Shown here one piece after another: positions 53,279 to 62,260 of a DNA stretch of 64,000 bases. The notes below the pieces were generated by a model, which saw only the letters and a program-made list of their open reading frames with translations, did no database searches and had not been told where the DNA came from. The translations under genes were made by a program, and so were the position numbers. The stretch spans positions 1,178,001 to 1,242,000 of the forward strand of contig OZ254081.1 in the NCBI GenBank assembly GCA_965267505.1, in the 5' to 3' direction. The DNA comes from JANQHS01 sp965267505 (GTDB taxonomy: Bacteria; Bacteroidota; Bacteroidia; Cytophagales; CCMP332). Every line of letters begins with the position of its first letter. The stretch's first letter is position 1.

Positions 53279-54790
53279 ATGAAAATTACCGCTCTTCAAC
53301 TTGAAAATGTCAGGGGATTCCAAATGACAGAAGCGATTAAAGCTTCTGAGAATATCAACGTTTTTATTGGACCAAACAATGCAGGTAAGTCCACCATTCT
53401 CAATTCAATATTTCTGATGCAACGAGAAGTGTTGACTAGTAATGATATAACTATTGGCGAAAAGGAAGGCAAAGTAAGTATCAATTTTACTGGAGGCCAC
53501 ATGCCAAGGATCCCTGAAAAAAGCCCATTCAATAAAATAGAAATTACACTATCGAACCTTAAAAGACAGCTAGCAACCGAAAGGTCAAAAACCAACTTTG
53601 GAACCTTTAGTCAAGAGGAGCCACATAATCTTATCTATCCTTACCTCTCAAAAAGAAAAGCCGTTAGTTATGCAGAAACAATAAATGAGCAAAATGCTAA
53701 TTCGGTTTTAGGAAATTTCAAGAATCTCTATTCTAAAATAGATAGGCTAGTTACCCCGCAATTTCAACCTGGGAACAAGGAATATGTTCAGGCTTGTCAA
53801 GATATATTAGGCTTTGAAATTTCTACTTTGGCCAAAGGAGAGGGTAAGCAGGCAGTATTGTACATCCACAATTTAGAGCATATCCCTCTAACTGCAATGG
53901 GAGAAGGGGTTGCTAACATTCTCGGATTAATTACAGATTTATGCGTGGCAGACGAACGGATTTTTTTAATTGAAGAACCAGAAAATGATATTCACCCTAA
54001 GGCACTAAAAGCGTTGTTGAATTTAATTGCCGTGAAGTCATCAAAAAATCAATTCTTTATTTCCACGCACTCAAATATTGTAATGAAATATCTAGGAGCA
54101 GTTGAAGAATCAAAGATATTTAATGTCACAAATTTTATTCCAGATACCGACCGAGCTAACTTAAAATATTCAATAATTAAAGAGGTTCCCCAATCTCCAG
54201 TAGAAAGAAAGAAAATACTAGAGGAGTTAGGTTATGACTTTTTTGATCATGACCTTTGGAAGGCTTGGCTATTCTTGGAAGAATCTTCAGCTGAAGTAAT
54301 AATTAGAGATCATTTAATTAGGTGGTTTACACCCAAGTTGAAATATGAATTAAGAACATTTTCCGCAGGGTCATTAAGTAAAATACAACCTAAATTCGAT
54401 GACTTTAATAAACTTTTTGTATTCCTCCACCTGGAGCCAACTTATAAAAATAAGGTTTGGGTGTATATAGATTCGGGCAAAGAGGAGAATATGATTATTG
54501 AAAAGATGAAATCAAGCTATACTCAATCGGGATGGAATGAAAGTCAATTTAATCAATTTTCAAAGCACGATTTTGAAGAATTTTACCCAAAACGATTCAA
54601 AAAAAAGGTGAAAGCTGTTCTGGAAATTGAACACAAACAGGAAAAGAGAACCGGAAAGCGGGAACTCCTAGAAGAAGTAAAACAATGGATCAATCAAAAT
54701 GATAAGCAAGCGAAGGATGAATTCAAAGAAAGTGCAAAAGAGATAATAATTGCATTGAAAAGTATTCTTTCAAAACTTAAAACCGACTAA
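53279..54790 (+). CDS. OLD-like ATPase with possible TOPRIM region (cassette 6)
   Basis: 503 residues. SMC/ABC-type ATPase: Walker A GPNNAGKST near residue 31-39, signature-like MGEGVANIL, Walker B IFLIEEPENDIHP, His in FISTHSN. After residue 330 a region with FLEESSAEVII and VYIDSGKEE resembles a weakened TOPRIM nuclease domain. Proteins of this shape (OLD family) act in phage defence alone or with a helicase. No partner gene is adjacent. Confidence 0.8.
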   Translation: MKITALQLENVRGFQMTEAIKASENINVFIGPNNAGKSTILNSIFLMQREVLTSNDITIGEKEGKVSINFTGGHMPRIPEKSPFNKIEITLSNLKRQLATERSKTNFGTFSQEEPHNLIYPYLSKRKAVSYAETINEQNANSVLGNFKNLYSKIDRLVTPQFQPGNKEYVQACQDILGFEISTLAKGEGKQAVLYIHNLEHIPLTAMGEGVANILGLITDLCVADERIFLIEEPENDIHPKALKALLNLIAVKSSKNQFFISTHSNIVMKYLGAVEESKIFNVTNFIPDTDRANLKYSIIKEVPQSPVERKKILEELGYDFFDHDLWKAWLFLEESSAEVIIRDHLIRWFTPKLKYELRTFSAGSLSKIQPKFDDFNKLFVFLHLEPTYKNKVWVYIDSGKEENMIIEKMKSSYTQSGWNESQFNQFSKHDFEEFYPKRFKKKVKAVLEIEHKQEKRTGKRELLEEVKQWINQNDKQAKDEFKESAKEIIIALKSILSKLKTD

Positions 54791-54899
54791 AAACACAAAA
54801 AGAATATGCAAACTGACTCATTTTAGAGAACAATGCGAAATGAAAGTTTCTCTGCTTCTAGCAACTGGGGCGCATACTCATTTTTGCTGAACGTTGGCA
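54788..54899 (+). repeat. attC-like site 6
   Basis: AAAAAC near 54790-54794 to GTTGGCA at 54893-54899. Arms CAAAAAGAATATGC (54796-54809) and GCATACTCATTTTTG (54872-54886) pair apart from a bulge. The inner sequence CTTCTAGCAAC is shared with site 1, so the two sites are related. About 112 bp. Confidence 0.7.
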
Positions 54900-54913
54900 A
54901 TAATTAATACAGA

Positions 54914-56092
54914 ATGACTAAAACAATTGAGGGATTGGCATGGGTATTTTTGGGTTTAGGAATTATAACCTTGGTCTTTTTCTTAAGTAAAAGCTCATTA
55001 GATGGATTTGAGATATTTACAAAAAACAATACCGATTATACAATCACGGGTGAATTTGGAGATTTTGTTGGAGGAGTGATTGGAACATTTTTCGCTTTAG
55101 CAGGAACGCTTCTAATTTATCTATCCTTCAGTGCTCAAACAAAAGAAAATAAAAGAAACGCTTTTGAATCGTCATTTTTCGAAATGATGAGAATATATAG
55201 AGAGAATATAAATGAGCTTAGATATCGAAAATTCAAACTTGACGACTTTATTGTTTATGAAAACAGACAAGTTATCCGTGAAATATTTAGTGAATTTATC
55301 GAGTGTTACAGAGAAGTTAGAAAATTCTCTAACTCAACTAAGACTGAAGATTATCTTACCCCAAGATACACGGAAAAGCTCAAAAGTGTTACACAAAAAA
55401 TTAACCCCAAAATAAGCCTCATTGAATTAGCTCGAATTGATATTGCTTATTCCATTGTTTTTTATGGATTAGGAGTTGAAGGTGAATCCATTATACGGAA
55501 AAATATTCAGAAAAAGTATAACTCTGAATATTACTACAAACTATTGTATTGGATGAAAATGAAACCAAAAAAATCCAACAAAGAGCGTTATAAGAAATGG
55601 AAACAAACCAGAGATTTAGAGCTTAAGGATTTACATAAGTTAATTGACGAATTATACGCAAACAGAAATCATCTTGAAAAAAATCAAGGATTATCAAATT
55701 TAGCAAAAGAGTATAATATGAATCTCGATTACGAGAAGTATTACGGGGGACATCAATTCAGACTTGGGCACTTCTTTAGGCACTTATTTCAAAGCTATAA
55801 GTACCTAAACATTCACAAAGATTTGTCAAATGAAGAAAAGTATGCTTATGGTAAAATGTATCGTGCCCAATTATCAACTTATGAGCAGGCTTTACTCTTT
55901 ATAAATAGTATTTCGACCATAGGAATGAAATGGGAGTTTATACCTGAGAAACAATCCGATCCTGACATTAAAACAAATCTTATAACAACATATAATCTAA
56001 TAAAGAATTTACCTGGAGAACACCTATACGGAATAAGGTATAGTACCTATTACAAAAACGTAGATTACGAATCACGTGAACAATTAAAATAA
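54914..56092 (+). CDS. Putative phage abortive infection protein (putAbiC type, cassette 7)
   Basis: 392 residues with two N-terminal membrane helices (near 10-27 and 50-75), then SSFFEMMRIYRENINELR and the motifs HQFRLGHFFRHLFQ and RAQLSTYEQALLFIN, which match the putAbiC family. Members are thought to stop phage growth by killing or arresting the host cell. Mechanism unproven. Core bases on both sides match at 7/8, so it is a genuine single-gene cassette. Confidence 0.85.
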   Translation: MTKTIEGLAWVFLGLGIITLVFFLSKSSLDGFEIFTKNNTDYTITGEFGDFVGGVIGTFFALAGTLLIYLSFSAQTKENKRNAFESSFFEMMRIYRENINELRYRKFKLDDFIVYENRQVIREIFSEFIECYREVRKFSNSTKTEDYLTPRYTEKLKSVTQKINPKISLIELARIDIAYSIVFYGLGVEGESIIRKNIQKKYNSEYYYKLLYWMKMKPKKSNKERYKKWKQTRDLELKDLHKLIDELYANRNHLEKNQGLSNLAKEYNMNLDYEKYYGGHQFRLGHFFRHLFQSYKYLNIHKDLSNEEKYAYGKMYRAQLSTYEQALLFINSISTIGMKWEFIPEKQSDPDIKTNLITTYNLIKNLPGEHLYGIRYSTYYKNVDYESREQLK

Positions 56093-56096
56093 CTGT

Positions 56097-56295
56097 TGTC
56101 AACAAGGTGTATAAAACATAGCTAATAAGTGCTAAACCAAAAGGCTTGTGTATATTTAGAAAGTCCGCCAAATTTTTAATTTGGCTTTTAAAAAAGGGAA
56201 AATTAAAAAAACAAAATATAAAAATTCGGCTCTGTGTTAACCCGAAAAGTTAATGTCTTTTTGCACGCTACGTTTCATACACAAGTCCGTTGGGG
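56097..56295 (+). repeat. attC-like site 7
   Basis: 199 bp. Starts TGTCAAC at 56097 and ends GTTGGGG at 56289-56295. Arms GTGTATAAAACATAGC (56107-56122) and GCTACGTTTCATACAC (56267-56282) pair at 14 of 16 positions. Long inner loop, which also carries a terminator-like hairpin at 56167-56189. Confidence 0.85.
56167..56189 (+). terminator. Terminator-like hairpin inside attC-like site 7
   Basis: GCCAAATT and AATTTGGC form an 8-bp perfect stem around TTT, followed by TTTT. It sits 75 bp after the putAbiC-type gene. Confidence 0.55.
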
Positions 56296-56317
56296 CACAT
56301 GCAAAAAATGATTTAAA

Positions 56318-58396
56318 GTGAAAAACTACTTTGGTATATTCAATACGGATCAAGTCAACAAATACGACCACTGTTTTACAGTGTCTGCGTTAGAGGATGG
56401 CATGTGGCAAGCGGGAGTATATGGTATGCCAACACATCTGAGCCACGATTTACACCGATTAATTGGTTGGGCAATTCCATTTGGCCTTTACTTCGAGCCT
56501 GGCACAACCTATACAGTCGGAAGAACAATTATCGCAGAAAATGAAGAAGATTCTAAGCAAATAGAGAATGCACAAAAAGATGCGTTGCTCACTTGGTATC
56601 ATGAGGCTATTGAACCTCACAAAGAAGCGTTTCTTACCCTGCTTGGCAAACACTATTCAGAAGAAGGAAAATTGCATTACCCGTCCTGCGTAAGTTATAT
56701 AAATACAGGTGTATTGTATAGGGTGTTCCCTGAACTGGAAGAACTGGCGAAGAAGGAAAAAGCAAGTTTGATTTATCTGGATGATTTGTTAAAGCAATTT
56801 GAATACCTGTCACAAGGAGTTTTTAAACATAAAGAATCTGATTTTGCAATTTTCGCCCACCCGTTCTTTCGTAGGTCTCTTTCCCATCTAAACAATTTCC
56901 ATTTCGCCTTTTTAGATGAGCTAATTGGCCTACATGGGACTGATGATATTACAATTAGGTTGTCTCTTGATCCTAATATGGTGGGCTATGCTCCCTCTTT
57001 CCTACAATCCTTTGAATATGAATATTGGTGGGGGCCAAAATACTCGGATGACATAGCAAACATTCCGGTTGGCCTTACTCAACATGGAAGTAATGAGTTT
57101 GAAAAACTCTACTATGGCATAGTGAATACCGATTTCTATTGGAAGCGAGATAAGAATAACTGCGAATTTGAACTGGAAGAAGTACGAAACGAACCTGTAC
57201 CTGCATTAGTAGATACGTACGGTTGTAGATACGTACATTCCATCTATGACAAGGAACAAGAATGTTTTGAACATTTTGATGGTGCCATAAGAGCTTATGA
57301 CACGGATTTAATGATTGAGAGGCTTGAATCCAAGCTAACCGATTTTGGCAGAAAAAGTGATTACACCAAATTGTTCCGGGTTGACGGCAAATTACCATTG
57401 GGCAGATGGAAGAGTTTAGTGACTAACTACTTACAAGGTAATCCCCAGGTATATGAGTATTTTGGTTTAGATAAGCCAGAAGTTCAAAGGATTGTTGAGG
57501 AATCCCCAAAAACGGTAACACAAAAATTAGTGCCTTATTCAATAAATAAGGACGAAGGAATTAGAATGCTGGTATCATATCATGAGCAAAGCAAAAGCCC
57601 TGATCACGACAGAATAGTATCAATTTTTGATAGCATTTCATTCGGAGATGAATCCTATAATGCCGTTGAATTTGATGTTTTTGAATTGAAAAAGGCTCTG
57701 CAAAGAATAGGGGCTGATTTGTTCATTGCTGATGACTTACTTCTTCTAACGCCAGAAGATATGTATTGCAACATTCCATGTGTTCTTCATACTGGTGAAC
57801 ACCCGCAGGAATTATTGAATGACACTATATCAGCATTAAAATCACTCTTTTCAGCATTAGCGGAAAAGGGAAATGAAAAGGTGTTTTCTTTTACTCTGGC
57901 ATGGGAAATGGAAAAAAAAGAAACGCGCGTTAGCGCATTGGGCCATGTCAATGATATTCTAAGCTGGTTGAACTCATTTACTGAAATACCAACAGAAAGA
58001 ACTCGTTTCAAAACATGGTTAGAAGCACAAGCAAAATATCTGTCAGACATTACTCCCTCTTACAAATCTCCTGAATTATCTGAGGTAATAAAGTATGACG
58101 GTGTGCTTTATATCAAACGAAGGCTGGTTGCTTCAGACGTCAATATTAACTATGAACCTTCTCCTGAAGGACTAAAGTTTAAAATACAATTTACTAACGA
58201 TCAAGAGGATCTCTTGGATGCAGTCAAGAAAGGAGAGGTTTTACCTGTGAGTTCAGCAATCGTACATGAGGTTACCTGCGAAAAAGACGATGGAAGTTAT
58301 TTAGATTGCCAGTGCTCAACTTATTTGGATGATGTTAGTCAACGAGTCAAGAAGCATACTCCAATAGGTATGTTTTGGTCCGATAAACCAGCCTGA
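56318..58396 (+). CDS. Large protein of unknown function (cassette 8, first gene)
   Basis: 692 residues, starting at a GTG (56318); an ATG shortly upstream runs into a stop. Soluble, no signal peptide or membrane helix. No domain recognised; aromatic- and acid-rich, with one C-terminal cysteine pair (DCQC). The next gene begins 4 bp after its stop, so the two form an operon within one cassette (core bases 9/9 on both sides). Confidence 0.6.
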   Translation: MKNYFGIFNTDQVNKYDHCFTVSALEDGMWQAGVYGMPTHLSHDLHRLIGWAIPFGLYFEPGTTYTVGRTIIAENEEDSKQIENAQKDALLTWYHEAIEPHKEAFLTLLGKHYSEEGKLHYPSCVSYINTGVLYRVFPELEELAKKEKASLIYLDDLLKQFEYLSQGVFKHKESDFAIFAHPFFRRSLSHLNNFHFAFLDELIGLHGTDDITIRLSLDPNMVGYAPSFLQSFEYEYWWGPKYSDDIANIPVGLTQHGSNEFEKLYYGIVNTDFYWKRDKNNCEFELEEVRNEPVPALVDTYGCRYVHSIYDKEQECFEHFDGAIRAYDTDLMIERLESKLTDFGRKSDYTKLFRVDGKLPLGRWKSLVTNYLQGNPQVYEYFGLDKPEVQRIVEESPKTVTQKLVPYSINKDEGIRMLVSYHEQSKSPDHDRIVSIFDSISFGDESYNAVEFDVFELKKALQRIGADLFIADDLLLLTPEDMYCNIPCVLHTGEHPQELLNDTISALKSLFSALAEKGNEKVFSFTLAWEMEKKETRVSALGHVNDILSWLNSFTEIPTERTRFKTWLEAQAKYLSDITPSYKSPELSEVIKYDGVLYIKRRLVASDVNINYEPSPEGLKFKIQFTNDQEDLLDAVKKGEVLPVSSAIVHEVTCEKDDGSYLDCQCSTYLDDVSQRVKKHTPIGMFWSDKPA

Positions 58397-58400
58397 AAAC

Positions 58401-59507
58401 ATGAGCTATTCACTGGAAGAAATATATGCTCTTGTAGGTAGGGATGATAAAGTAGCAGTCCTTAGCCTGTATGAAGATTCAGAAGGGTATAAAATGTTCG
58501 GCAAGGACTTAACGGTGGTCTTTTTCTACAATCAATTCGAAAGAGAACAGTTTGAGGAGAAGCACCGTGCCGGTTCGGATGAAAACACAAATGGAAAAAT
58601 TAAAGCAAAGTACCTGGGCTATGACATTCCGCCTGAAACAGCAGAGTTACTCGAAAAAGAAGGCATTATCTCCACTGACATAGAATCTATCTTCCCTTCT
58701 CCCTGGCCACATGAAAACCTGTATCACAAAGAGGAAAAAAGGGCTATACGGAAATTGGAAATCCCGATCAAAAAAGAGCCTAAAGGAGGGGATTATGACT
58801 GGATGTATGGCTTCAAAAAGAAGTTAGTCAGTGATGGTGTAGGGCTTTGCCCCCATGACCGGGAATGGTATTTGGCAATGAAGCTGTTCTATGAAGAAGA
58901 AAACCTTACTGAAGATGAACGGGATGAAATATGGGACAATGGGGCTCTCAAACCAGACATTGAAGAAAAGTATTTAGAGATCAAGTTTGATAAGGAAATA
59001 ATTACGGAAGAAGAACAAAAGCGGTTAGAGCGGTTGTGGGCTGACTCCATGAACAAGAACTTTGAAATCTTAAAACTAGAACTTAACAATGCAGGGGTCA
59101 GCTTGAAAAAGTTGAGAGGTAAAAACCCTGCTCTGCTTTGGTTTCTGATGAAGGGCACTTATCAGTACATTCCCCGACATCTGAATGTAGCAGGAGCTCG
59201 TTCCATTTATCTTGACTTCAAAGGGTTCCTCCACGTATTTCTACGCCATGTCCAGGAGTTTGAAACTGGCGACCAATTCAACCACAAGGACAATTTCCTC
59301 TGGAATCCGGACGATGTGATTATGGTTATGCAGAAGGTAATCAGTTCAATTGATGATGAGATACAGGCATTCTGGAAAGAAAAGCCAGAACAACGCTTTA
59401 GCAAATACGGAGAACAAAGTCTATATTTTGAAGGAGATTACTATACCTTCCATATTGAAGCAGACGGAAGACTTAGTACGTTTCACAAGAATCGTAAAAA
59501 ACAATGA
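58401..59507 (+). CDS. Protein with possible C-terminal RNase-like domain (cassette 8, second gene)
   Basis: 368 residues. The first 250 residues are unrecognised. The last 110 residues (FLHVFLRHVQEF near 275-286, then YYTFHIEADGRLSTFHKN) recall the BECR-type RNase toxin fold, with an active-site-like histidine after arginine and a closing TF motif. This is a pattern judgement, not a database match. Together with the gene before it, it might act as an effector and a regulator. Confidence 0.55.
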   Translation: MSYSLEEIYALVGRDDKVAVLSLYEDSEGYKMFGKDLTVVFFYNQFEREQFEEKHRAGSDENTNGKIKAKYLGYDIPPETAELLEKEGIISTDIESIFPSPWPHENLYHKEEKRAIRKLEIPIKKEPKGGDYDWMYGFKKKLVSDGVGLCPHDREWYLAMKLFYEEENLTEDERDEIWDNGALKPDIEEKYLEIKFDKEIITEEEQKRLERLWADSMNKNFEILKLELNNAGVSLKKLRGKNPALLWFLMKGTYQYIPRHLNVAGARSIYLDFKGFLHVFLRHVQEFETGDQFNHKDNFLWNPDDVIMVMQKVISSIDDEIQAFWKEKPEQRFSKYGEQSLYFEGDYYTFHIEADGRLSTFHKNRKKQ

Positions 59508-59517
59508 AAAGCACGAT

Positions 59518-59578
59518 GCCCCAACAAAGTGTATAGTGCATACCCTACGGGATACGCACCATACACAAACCGTTGTAC
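59518..59578 (+). repeat. attC-like site 8, right end of block B
   Basis: 61 bp. Starts GCCCCAAC at 59518-59525 and ends GTTGTAC at 59572-59578. Arms GTGTATAGTGCATACC (59529-59544) and GGATACGCACCATACAC (59550-59566) pair with few mismatches. The opening core matches GTTGGGGCA before the same cassette at 9/9. Confidence 0.85.
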
Positions 59579-59613
59579 CTAATTGTATCAAACCACTACT
59601 AATCATTGGTAAA

Positions 59614-60297
59614 ATGAAACAAATAATATTATCAATTGTCTTCTCAGGGCTTATGATCTCATGTAATTCATCAGATCAGTCCATGAAACAAATAGAGGAA
59701 TCCAAGGAAGAGAAAGCTGTAGCGGAGAGCGAATCCAATGAAGCTGAAAAACAATTCATTGATATCGATACGGACGAAGCTCTGATCGCAACTGCTTTAA
59801 TGGCTGCTCCCGAAGCAAGCAGAGAAGGATGTAAAGTAATTGGCTATAATATGGCCGGTGAATTTTTGACGCTAAGAGAAGGCGACAATGAATTTATTGT
59901 TCTTGCAGATGATCCGAAAAAACCCGGGTTTAATGCAGCCTGTTACCACAAGGATCTTGAAGCTTTTATGGCCAGAGGCAGGGAACTAAAAGCAGAGGGA
60001 AAGACAGCATCCGAGATCTTCGATATCCGGGAAGAGGAAGCGAAATCTGGAAAACTGGATATGGGAAAACCTGGATCTACTCTACATGTCTATTATGGAC
60101 CAAATCAAAAGTACGATCCGGAAAGCTCCAAGGTTGAAGGTGCACAATACCGCTATGTGGTTTATTTGCCCTTTGCTACCGCTGAATCTACCGGGCTTCC
60201 TGAAAACCCTGTTGGCCCCAACCATCCCTGGATCATGAATCCGGGTACTCATAGAGCCCATATAATGATCTCCCCTTTGCCGGATAATAATGATTAG
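59614..60297 (+). CDS. Putative lipoprotein of unknown function
   Basis: 227 residues from MKQIILS with lipobox ISC, an acidic linker and a globular domain with GNVYGP-type sequence DMGKPGSTLHVYYGP. A longer frame upstream crosses the attC site and is unlikely. First chromosomal gene right of block B. No family assigned. Confidence 0.7.
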   Translation: MKQIILSIVFSGLMISCNSSDQSMKQIEESKEEKAVAESESNEAEKQFIDIDTDEALIATALMAAPEASREGCKVIGYNMAGEFLTLREGDNEFIVLADDPKKPGFNAACYHKDLEAFMARGRELKAEGKTASEIFDIREEEAKSGKLDMGKPGSTLHVYYGPNQKYDPESSKVEGAQYRYVVYLPFATAESTGLPENPVGPNHPWIMNPGTHRAHIMISPLPDNND

Positions 60298-60346
60298 CCC
60301 CTGGAGGAATCATTCCATTATCATTTCAGCTAAATTCAATGGCTGA

Positions 60347-60976
60347 ATGAAAAAGTTCCTGGGATCTCTTCTTCTAAGTTTGCTCTTCATTTCCTGCCTG
60401 GGCCAATCCAATTCTGAAGTCGAAAGAACGGTCGGCGGGCCTTGCCAGGGATGCGAGGCTCTGTTGGATTATAGATCCCTAGGCTTTAGCCCCAGCTCAA
60501 TTGATACCCTACCAGGCTTCATGGAAAATGATCCAAAAATCAGGATCAGCGGCACCGTTTTTGAAAAGGATGGAAAGACCCCCGCCGAAAATATCCTGCT
60601 CTATGTCTACCACACCGATAGAAAGGGAATCTATCAGCCCAGTGCAAACCCTAAAGGATATGAGAATAGGCATGGTCAATATCGAGGCTGGCTGAAAACA
60701 AATAAGGAAGGAAAATTTACCTTTTATACTTTCCGACCAGCGGCTTACCCCAATGGTCGGGAGCCAGAGCACATTCATATCTTCATCAAAGAAGCCAATA
60801 CGAAACCTTATTATATAGACGGCTATTTCTTTGACGATGATCCAAAACTAACAGCAGAAATACGAGCTTCTCAAAAAAACAGAGGGGGTTCAGGAATTAT
60901 AAAACTTGAAATGAAAGAAGGGATTTGGACTGCAAATAGGAATATAATCCTTGGATTGAATATATCAGACTATTGA
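60347..60976 (+). CDS. Intradiol ring-cleavage dioxygenase-like lipoprotein
   Basis: 209 residues, lipobox ISC at the N-terminus. The dioxygenase C-terminal fold is visible: ISGTVFEKDGKTPAENILLYVYHTDRKG, then YRGWLKTNKEGKFTFYTFRP and the histidine pair in EPEHIHI, in positions of the iron-binding Tyr and His residues. Natural substrate unknown; export is unusual for catechol enzymes. Confidence 0.8.
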   Translation: MKKFLGSLLLSLLFISCLGQSNSEVERTVGGPCQGCEALLDYRSLGFSPSSIDTLPGFMENDPKIRISGTVFEKDGKTPAENILLYVYHTDRKGIYQPSANPKGYENRHGQYRGWLKTNKEGKFTFYTFRPAAYPNGREPEHIHIFIKEANTKPYYIDGYFFDDDPKLTAEIRASQKNRGGSGIIKLEMKEGIWTANRNIILGLNISDY

Positions 60977-61080
60977 AAGATAAAACAGCACCTAAGGCTA
61001 AGGCATCAAAGAATCCCGCTTACCTGAATGCATAGGCTAAAACCCTAAACTAAATTCTATGGCGACATGAAAAGAAAATC

Positions 61081-61494
61081 ATGAAGTACTTCGGCTATTT
61101 TTTAGTCTTCGTCCATTTCTTCCTTCTGGCCTGGGCAACCGGAGGAGTAGTTGAAATGACAAGCCTGAATTTTCCCTGGACATCTTATACCAATACAGAT
61201 TTTCCAAATTGGCTTTTACCAATTCATTGGGGATCCGTGATCATTACATCTATTGGTTTCTTATGGGGCTATTTTTCCGAATGGAAGGCTTTACCAAATT
61301 TTATGCTGGCCGCCTATTCAATGCTTTTCACTATATGCGTGATAGAGACTTTCGGATTCATGACAAGCTCAACCAGATACCTGGCTATGGCCATGGAATT
61401 GGTGACTTACGCTTTGATCTTGATCCTGCTATTCAAGCACAGTTATTTCATTGAATATTTTGAAGGCAAGCGAAAAGGGATTGGCCTTCAGTAG
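61081..61494 (+). CDS. Four-helix membrane protein, unknown function
   Basis: 137 residues with four hydrophobic segments and the start MKYFGYFLVFVHFFLLAWATGG. No domain recognised. Preceded by 104 bp without recognised features and not close to other genes, so its context gives no hint. Confidence 0.7.
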   Translation: MKYFGYFLVFVHFFLLAWATGGVVEMTSLNFPWTSYTNTDFPNWLLPIHWGSVIITSIGFLWGYFSEWKALPNFMLAAYSMLFTICVIETFGFMTSSTRYLAMAMELVTYALILILLFKHSYFIEYFEGKRKGIGLQ

Positions 61495-61668
61495 AGATCC
61501 TAATTTCCCCTTTCCGGAAATCATATTAAGTAATACAAGAAAGCAGCTGAGCAGGTCGCTATGATCTGGAGGGAGCATGCATGGAGCTATCTCCCAAAAT
61601 GAGTACCTTGGTAAAGGTCTTAGGCTTAGCCCAATCAAAGCCAAAGTAGTGTCAATAAATCACGAGCC

Positions 61669-62040
61669 ATGCCAGAAGTAACAGCAGAAAAAAATGAACA
61701 AATCGGGAAAATGAATTTTGGATCCATTTATCCGCATTACCTGAATAGAATAGAAAAGCACGGAAGAACCAAGGAAGAGCTCGACCAGGTCATTTTGTGG
61801 TTGACGAGCTATGATCAGGATAAATTGGAATCCTTTATTGAGGGGAATGGATCTTTCAGGGATTTTTTCGATGGAGCCAAAATGCATGAAAATGCACACA
61901 AGATCAAAGGTGTGGTATGTGGGTATCGTATTGAAGAAATTTCAGAAGAATTTGCCTTGTATCGAGATTGCAGACGAATGGAAAAGTTGATTGACGAATT
62001 GGCAAAAGGTCGAAAAATGGAGAAAATTCTGCGCGAATAA
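61669..62040 (+). CDS. DUF2200 family protein
   Basis: 123 residues: KMNFGSIYPHYLNRIEKHGRTKEELDQVI and the C-terminal RCRRMEKLIDELAKGRKMEK-type end (here DCRRMEKLIDELAKG) match DUF2200. Soluble and of unknown function. Confidence 0.88.
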   Translation: MPEVTAEKNEQIGKMNFGSIYPHYLNRIEKHGRTKEELDQVILWLTSYDQDKLESFIEGNGSFRDFFDGAKMHENAHKIKGVVCGYRIEEISEEFALYRDCRRMEKLIDELAKGRKMEKILRE

Positions 62041-62228
62041 ACCAGGTGAAACCAATGCTCACAAAAAATAGACATCAATAAGAGGAGTGACCATTACGAT
62101 AGAAAGAAACCTCGCTTCAGAACGAATTAGAAATCATAAATCCCTGTCCCACCATTGAGCAAAAGACCAGTCAAAGAAAATCCTGAATTCTTTTCAACTA
62201 ATTGAGCTAACTTTTCTGATGTGGGTCT

Positions 62229-62238
62229 GAGTATACTC
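62229..62238 (+). promoter_or_regulatory. Candidate operator before the membrane AraC-type gene
   Basis: GAGTATACTC is a perfect 10-bp palindrome 23 bp before the ATG at 62261. It may bind the regulator encoded next to it. Short palindromes can occur by chance. Confidence 0.3.
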
Positions 62239-62260
62239 GGACGCAAAAGTTTCGCATTTG

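Larger units (their letters stand above)
53260..59578 (+). mobile_element. Integron-type gene cassette block B (no integrase present)
   Basis: Four genes in three cassettes, all on the plus strand and AT-rich. Sites with attC form follow 54790, 56092 and 59507. The core bases around cassette 7 (GTTGGCAA at 54893 / TTGTCAAC at 56096; 7/8) and cassette 8 (GTTGGGGCA at 56289 / TGCCCCAAC at 59517; 9/9) are reverse complements. The left edge is unclear. Cargo: OLD-like ATPase, putAbiC-type protein, and a two-gene unit of unknown role. Confidence 0.75.

Noticed and set aside
45376..59578. CRISPR array from the repeated palindromes
   Set aside because: Sites vary in sequence and length (52-199 bp) and are separated by genes, not by short spacers.
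59350..59613. Longer start for the lipoprotein gene at 59614
   Set aside because: The extension overlaps the previous cassette gene and attC site and precedes a proper signal peptide.
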